Positions 59,480 through 64,000 of a stretch of DNA of 64,000 bases are shown here, one piece after another (the stretch's first letter is position 1; every line of letters begins with the position of its first letter). Both the position numbers and the translations under genes were made by a program. The notes below the pieces were generated by a model. It made no database searches, was not told where the DNA came from, and saw only the letters and a program-made list of their open reading frames with translations. Origin of the DNA: Actinomadura citrea (GTDB lineage: Bacteria; Actinomycetota; Actinomycetes; Streptosporangiales; Streptosporangiaceae). The stretch is taken from NCBI RefSeq assembly GCF_013409045.1, contig NZ_JACCBT010000001.1, forward strand, positions 992,001 through 1,056,000, given 5' to 3'.

Positions 59480-61476
59480 GGTGCCCTCCGGTCCAGTCCC
59501 TCGATCTGGTCGAGCAGCCGCGCTCGGCCCGTCTCCGCCTGCTCGGCGTCCACCGGTTCGCGCGGGAAGTCCGCCGGGAGGTCTGCGAGGACGCTCGCGT
59601 ACGCCTGCGAGCGGAGCCGGGAGCGGTGCACGGCGGGATGCCGGAACAGGGCCGCGACCAGGCGGTCCACGAGATCGGTCGGGAAGACCGACTCCCAGGC
59701 GGCACGCTCAGGACCGAACTCGGCGCCGGACTCGGCGGCGCCGGCGCGGGACGCGCGTTCACGCAACGTGGCGTCCGTGTCGATGGCGAGGCCGCCGGCG
59801 GTCAGCACGACGCCGTAGTCGCGACCGGCCCCCGCGACCGACACCATGCCGCGCCGAACGTCGGCCAGGACCGCTTGCGGGGCGCGCAGAAGTGGGTCGC
59901 CGTACCCTCCGGCCCCCGACGTCAGCAGCGTCACCACGTCGCCGTCTTCCAGCGGAAGCATGTCGATCTTGTCGAGGACGCGCTCGCGCTCGGTTCCAGC
60001 GTTCAGGACCAGCCGCGTGGGAAGGCCGGGCCGTCCGCCGGCCACGCCCCAGGGCCGGAAGCGCATGCGTTCGAGGCCGCGGGCGAGCAGCCGGGTCCCG
60101 GTGCCCCGCACCCGGAAGCTCAGTTCGAGCCCGCAGCCGCCGCGCCACCGCCCCGCGCCGCCCGAGTCGTGCCGCAGCCCGTATCGGAGGATCTCGACAC
60201 CGATCTCTGTCTCGACGGTCTCCACCGGGTTGTTGGAGAGGTTGGAGATACCGCTGTCGCGGCCGTCCACGCCATCCGCGCCGTCCCGCGCGCCGGTGCC
60301 GCCGACCATGGGCTCGAGCACCTGGACGTTCTCGCCGTCCGGGCCGTGCTCGGCGACCACGACCGGGACGACGAGGCCGCTGCCCGCCGCCGGAAGGACG
60401 GAGGGGGCCGCCAGCCCGAGGGCACCGCCGAGCGCGTCGTTGACACGGGACGCCGCCGCGTGCCGGACCCCGACCGCGGCCGGGTGCACCGCGTTCACCA
60501 CCGAGCCCTCCGGGGCGGTGACCTCGATGGGGGCGATGAGGCCCGTGTTGAGCGCGATCTCCGGGTCCAGCGTGCAGATGAGGGCGAGCACCCGGGTGGT
60601 GATCCAGGCGTGGACCCGTCCGAGGCTCGCGATGTTGAACGCGGCGGGGACCTGCGGATCGGTGCCGGTGAAGTCCAGGTGCAGCCGCCCTCCGGTGAGC
60701 GTGGCGGTGACCGACACCCGGACGGGAACGCGCGAGACGACGTCGTCGTCGAGGTAGTCGACGAACCTGTGGGTGCCGTCGCCCAGCCGCGCCAGCGCCG
60801 CCCGCGCCTTCTCGGCCGTGTGGGCGACGAGGTCCTCCTGCGCGGCCAGCACGGTGCCGGCGCCGTGCTGTGCCATCACGTCCGCAAGCCGATCGCGCCC
60901 GGTGGCGAGCGCGGCGCGCATCGCGCGGACGTCGCCGAGGTTGGCGTCCGGCGTGCGGGTGTTCGCGGTCAGGAACGCCTCCACGTCGCGGCTCGGCTCC
61001 CCGGCCCGGACCAGCTTCACCGGGGGAATCCGCAGCCCTTCCTGGAAGATCTCGTCGTTCACCGGGGACAGGCTGCTCGGCACGCGCCCGCCGATGTCCG
61101 AGCAGTGGATGAAGGCCCATCCGTAGCCGACGAGCCGTCCCTCGTGGAAGTACGGCTCGATGAGTTGGATGTCGGTCAGGTGGGTGGCCAGCCCGCCGGA
61201 GGTGTACGGGTCGTTGGTGATGATCACGTCGCCGGGGTCCAGCGGGCCCGCCGCCTCCACGGCGGTCAGCACGTTCAGGCCGACGAACCCGGAGACGCCG
61301 ATGCCGCGGGGATAGGCGACGAAGCCGCCGTCGAGGCCGGCGAGCGCGCAGCAGAAGTCCGCGGTCTCCTTGACGTAGAGGGACCTGCTGGTGCGCTGCA
61401 GTGTCAGGCACATCTCCTCGGCGAGCGCGGTGAGCTTGTTGCCGACGATCTCGAGGGTGACGGGGTCGAGGGTCAT
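59476..61476 (-). CDS. Hydantoinase B/oxoprolinase family protein (HyuB-like)
   Basis: A 666-residue HyuB-type subunit. Recognisable segments are DPVTLEIVGNKLTALAEEMCLTLQRTSRS at the N-terminus, GDVIITNDPYTSGGLATHLTD, and the C-terminal GGCGLELSFRVRG and GGAGGYGDPL-like turn. It pairs with the HyuA-type gene, four-base overlap, to form an ATP-dependent hydantoinase/5-oxoprolinase-type amidase. The far C-terminus (about 120 residues after GYGDPLLRAP) is longer than the smallest family members. Substrate is a cyclic amide such as hydantoin, 5-oxoproline or related. Confidence 0.9.
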   Translation of the reverse strand: MTLDPVTLEIVGNKLTALAEEMCLTLQRTSRSLYVKETADFCCALAGLDGGFVAYPRGIGVSGFVGLNVLTAVEAAGPLDPGDVIITNDPYTSGGLATHLTDIQLIEPYFHEGRLVGYGWAFIHCSDIGGRVPSSLSPVNDEIFQEGLRIPPVKLVRAGEPSRDVEAFLTANTRTPDANLGDVRAMRAALATGRDRLADVMAQHGAGTVLAAQEDLVAHTAEKARAALARLGDGTHRFVDYLDDDVVSRVPVRVSVTATLTGGRLHLDFTGTDPQVPAAFNIASLGRVHAWITTRVLALICTLDPEIALNTGLIAPIEVTAPEGSVVNAVHPAAVGVRHAAASRVNDALGGALGLAAPSVLPAAGSGLVVPVVVAEHGPDGENVQVLEPMVGGTGARDGADGVDGRDSGISNLSNNPVETVETEIGVEILRYGLRHDSGGAGRWRGGCGLELSFRVRGTGTRLLARGLERMRFRPWGVAGGRPGLPTRLVLNAGTERERVLDKIDMLPLEDGDVVTLLTSGAGGYGDPLLRAPQAVLADVRRGMVSVAGAGRDYGVVLTAGGLAIDTDATLRERASRAGAAESGAEFGPERAAWESVFPTDLVDRLVAALFRHPAVHRSRLRSQAYASVLADLPADFPREPVDAEQAETGRARLLDQIEGLDRRAP

Positions 61477-63542
61477 GGTCGCGAACTCCGGTGCAGGTGC
61501 AGGTCGCCCGTCAAGCCGACCTCCAGTGACCAGCCGGGCGGAACGAGGACGGTCGTGTCGTCCTGCTCGACGATCAACGGCCCGGCGAGGGCTTCGCCCT
61601 GCCGGAGCCCGTCGCGGGCGTAGACGGCGGCGTCGAACCGGCCTGCCGGAAGCAGGACGGAGCGGTGGCCCGCCGGGACGGGCCCGGTTCCGGCCGCCTG
61701 CAGGTCGGGACGGGGAAGCCCGCCGGTCGGGGCGACGATCGCCAGGCGCGCGGTGCCGAGTTCGATCGGCGCCTCCGGATCGCGGAAGCCGTAGAGCCGC
61801 TCGTGGTCGGTGTGGAACGCCTCGGCGACCGACGGCGCGTCGAGCGCGCCGCCGTCGAGCGGAACGCGCAGCTCGTAGGCCTGGCCGATGTAGCGCAGGT
61901 CGGCCGAGTACAGCAACTCCGGCTCACCGGTGACGGCGCCCTGCGCGACGAGCCACGAGTGCGCCTGCTCCGCCAGGCCGGCGAGGATTTCGCGCAACCG
62001 GCCGGCTCCCTCGTCATCGAGCCTGTGCCGGATGCTGCGCGCGAGGTCACGGCGCAGATCCGCGCCCGCCGCGCCGAGCGCGCAGAACGTCGCCGCCGTG
62101 GGCGGCACGACGATGTGCGCGATCCCGACCTCCTCCGCGAGCACGGCGGCATGGGTGGGGCCGGCCCCGCCGTACGGGACGAGAGCGAAATGCGCGGGAT
62201 CGAGCCCGCGCTGCGCGAGCGTCTTGCGCAGTTCGACGGCCATCCCGGCGGTCGCGACCTGGAGGGCCGCCGCCGCGGCCCGCCCGGCGGCGTCCTCGCC
62301 GTTCCAGCCGAACTGCGCGCCGACCTCGGCGAGCGCCTTCAGTGACGCGTCCGCGTCCAGCGCCATCCGGCCGCCCAGAAAGGCCGCCGGATCGATGACG
62401 CCGGTGACCAGGTAGCAGTCGGTGACGGTCGGCCGGGTGCCGCCGCGCCGGTACGCGACGGGCCCTGGGTCGGCGCCGGCGCTCTGCGGCCCGACCTTCA
62501 GGACGCCCTGTTCGTCGACGCGTACGACGGAGCCGCCACCCGCCCCGATGGCGCCGACGGCCACCACCGGGAGGATCAGCGGCAGCCCGCCGACCGTGGT
62601 GTGGGTGGCGAACTCGGGACGGCCGCCGGTCACCACGGCGATGTCGCTGCTCGTCCCTCCCATGTCGAAGGTGACGACGTCGTCGAGGCCCGCCGCGGCG
62701 GCGAGACGCACGGCCGCCGCCACACCGGACGCCGGTCCCGACAGGATCGTCTCCAGCGGGCGCTCGGCCGCGGCGGCCAGCCCCAGCGAACCGCCGTTGG
62801 ACGCGGCGATGTAGACGGGGGCGGTGACACCGAGCGCGGCCAGGCGTTCCACGAGCCGGTCGAAGTAGTCGCGCATCAGCGGCTGGATGTAGGCGTTGAG
62901 GCAGGCCACCAGTGTCCGCTCGTACTCGCGGATCTCGGGCCAGACGGTGGCGGAGGCGGCCAGCCGCATCCCCGGCAGCCGGTCGCGCAGCCGGTCGGTC
63001 ACGTTCTCCTCGAAGGCCGGGTCGGCGTATCCGTTCAGCACCACGACCGCCGCCGCCTCGGCACGCGTGGCGGCCAGTGCGGCGGCCACCCGGTCGAGTT
63101 CGGTCTCGTCCGGTGTCGCGGTGGCGGCGCCGTCCGGGGCCAGGCGCGCGCGGATCTCGACGATGCGCTCGCGCGGGACGAGCGGCTCCTCCTTGCCCGC
63201 GTACAGGTCGAACGAGGACGGCATTCGGCTCCGCCCGATCTCCAGGACGTCGCGGAAGCCCTCGGTCACGACGAGCGCTATGCGGGCGCCGCGCCGCTGG
63301 ATCACCGCGTTCAACCCGATCGTGGTGCCGTGTGTCACGCCCGCCAGGGCGCCGGGCGGCAGCCCCGCGTCCTGAAGGATCGCGGCCAGCCCGTCCGCGA
63401 CGGCCCGAGACGGGTCGTCCGGGGTGCTCGGCTCCTTGTGGTGCAGGACGCGCCCGTCCGCCGGGAGGGTCAGGACGAGGTCGGTGAACGTCCCGCCGAC
63501 GTCGATGCCCACCCGGGCGCCGGGTGCCGGGCCGCCGGTCAC
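61473..63542 (-). CDS. Hydantoinase A/oxoprolinase family protein (HyuA-like)
   Basis: A 689-residue HyuA-type ATP-binding subunit. The N-terminal phosphate loop GIDVGGTFTDLVLTLPADG is clear, then GVTHGTTIGLNAVIQRRG, and the second ATPase half has VTFDMGGTSSDIAVVTGG. The GTG start at 63542 is preceded by GGAGG and overlaps the ABC permease stop by four bases. With HyuB it opens cyclic amides with ATP. The operon order (ABC permease, HyuA, HyuB, M20, FAD protein) supports uptake followed by ring opening and deacylation. Confidence 0.92.
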   Translation of the reverse strand: MTGGPAPGARVGIDVGGTFTDLVLTLPADGRVLHHKEPSTPDDPSRAVADGLAAILQDAGLPPGALAGVTHGTTIGLNAVIQRRGARIALVVTEGFRDVLEIGRSRMPSSFDLYAGKEEPLVPRERIVEIRARLAPDGAATATPDETELDRVAAALAATRAEAAAVVVLNGYADPAFEENVTDRLRDRLPGMRLAASATVWPEIREYERTLVACLNAYIQPLMRDYFDRLVERLAALGVTAPVYIAASNGGSLGLAAAAERPLETILSGPASGVAAAVRLAAAAGLDDVVTFDMGGTSSDIAVVTGGRPEFATHTTVGGLPLILPVVAVGAIGAGGGSVVRVDEQGVLKVGPQSAGADPGPVAYRRGGTRPTVTDCYLVTGVIDPAAFLGGRMALDADASLKALAEVGAQFGWNGEDAAGRAAAAALQVATAGMAVELRKTLAQRGLDPAHFALVPYGGAGPTHAAVLAEEVGIAHIVVPPTAATFCALGAAGADLRRDLARSIRHRLDDEGAGRLREILAGLAEQAHSWLVAQGAVTGEPELLYSADLRYIGQAYELRVPLDGGALDAPSVAEAFHTDHERLYGFRDPEAPIELGTARLAIVAPTGGLPRPDLQAAGTGPVPAGHRSVLLPAGRFDAAVYARDGLRQGEALAGPLIVEQDDTTVLVPPGWSLEVGLTGDLHLHRSSRP

Positions 63543-64000
63543 AGTGCCTCCGATATCTTCGCGAACTTGTCGGTCACCACCATCACCACCACGCTCGCGG
63601 CGAGCAGTACGGTCGACACCGCCGCCACCGACGGGTCGAGTTCGAACTGCGCCGACGAGAAGACGCGGAGCGGGACGGTGGTGGTGTGGGCGCCGGCCAC
63701 CAGGGCGGTGACCGCCACCTCGCCGAGCGAGGTGACCGCCGCGAGCAGCGCGCCGGCGACGATGCCGGGCCGCAGCAGCGGCAGCGTGACGGTGAGGAAG
63801 ACCCGTACGCCGCCCGCGCCGAGGCTCGCCGCCGCGCGTTCGAGCGTGGGATCGAGCCCGGCGGCGCTGACCATGACGGCGCGGACCGCGTAGGGGAGTG
63901 CGATCAGCGAGTGCGCCAGCCACAGTCCGGGGATGGTGTCGATCAGCCCGATCCCGTGGAAGTAGTACAGCAGCCCGAGCGCCGTGATGATCTCCGGTGT
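63539..64000 (-). CDS. ABC transporter permease, PotC-like (partial at window edge)
   Basis: The frame is open to the window end. It shows the EAA-like loop (ERAAASLGAGGVRVFLTVTLPLLRPGI), typical of binding-protein-dependent permeases of the spermidine/putrescine class, followed by two hydrophobic helices (VAGALLAAVTSLGEVAVTALVAG; VAAVSTVLLAASVVVMVVTDKF). The upstream segment PEIITALGLLYYFHGIGLID also fits. At least 154 residues are present. It is coupled to HyuA by a four-base overlap. It likely imports the hydantoinase substrate together with an unseen ATPase and binding protein. Confidence 0.9.
   Translation of the reverse strand, partial: TPEIITALGLLYYFHGIGLIDTIPGLWLAHSLIALPYAVRAVMVSAAGLDPTLERAAASLGAGGVRVFLTVTLPLLRPGIVAGALLAAVTSLGEVAVTALVAGAHTTTVPLRVFSSAQFELDPSVAAVSTVLLAASVVVMVVTDKFAKISEAL

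Overview
The window is very GC-rich DNA with strong G/C preference at third codon positions, dense gene packing, GTG starts and many divergent regulator/target pairs. Together with an RsrR-type Rrf2 regulator, a DUF5997/LysR-like pair, DUF5994, STAS and SpoIIE-type proteins and ECF41-like sigma factors, this points to a mycelial actinomycete. A Streptosporangiales or Thermomonosporaceae relative is my inference and is not proven by the sequence. I see no insertion sequence, integrase, rRNA, CRISPR array or intact tRNA.

Left part (1-13600). A catabolic cluster on the minus strand holds the first codons of a PuuE-like deacetylase, an asparaginase, an MmgE/PrpD protein, an MHS-type transporter and a TPP-dependent enzyme. 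It faces a divergent FAD dehydrogenase across a region with GTGTAC-type palindromes. Next come a Spo0M-like protein, a membrane protein coupled to a GH15 glycosidase, a lipoprotein class D beta-lactamase with a strong terminator, and a type III polyketide synthase paired with an ICMT-type methyltransferase.

Signalling part (13600-24000). PAS histidine kinase, PAS-GAF-SpoIIE phosphatase, two STAS antagonists, DUF5994 and tiny proteins look like part of a stress-response partner-switching network, although no RsbW kinase or sigma-B is present here. An MFS pump with a divergent cupin gene and a LuxR regulator follow.

Regulator/target pairs (23480-36000). An RsrR-type Rrf2 protein faces an NmrA-like gene over a 27-bp palindrome. 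A truncated sigma factor, an ankyrin-DUF5990 fusion, a secreted HbpS/GlcG-like protein and a serine hydrolase lipoprotein come next. A WYL regulator faces an epoxide hydrolase, and a TetR regulator faces a DHA2 drug pump over an operator array. Then come an F420-type nitroreductase, DoxX and an ECF41-like sigma factor.

Efflux operon (36600-42050). A response regulator, histidine kinase, duplicated lipoprotein, adaptor, ATPase and MacB-like permease form one operon. A MarR repressor and an unusual FMN-reductase/GNAT fusion follow, sharing overlapping face-to-face promoters with apparently leaderless starts.

Right part (43700-64000). A 1618-residue DUF4132/MolR-like protein is followed by a HEAT-like protein and a LysG/LysE-type pair. 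An accessory-looking stretch (53000-56200) contains a tRNA 3'-half remnant, a compact two-gene operon for an 84-residue protein and an 18-residue peptide with its own promoter, operator-like palindrome, Shine-Dalgarno and hairpin, an HTH-less LysR protein with DUF5997, and an SDR fragment. The edge is a translationally coupled operon: ABC permease, HyuA, HyuB, M20 amidohydrolase and FAD/NAD(P)-binding protein. It probably imports and opens cyclic amides or N-acylated compounds. The most promising undescribed element is the two-gene micro-operon at 53509-53944.
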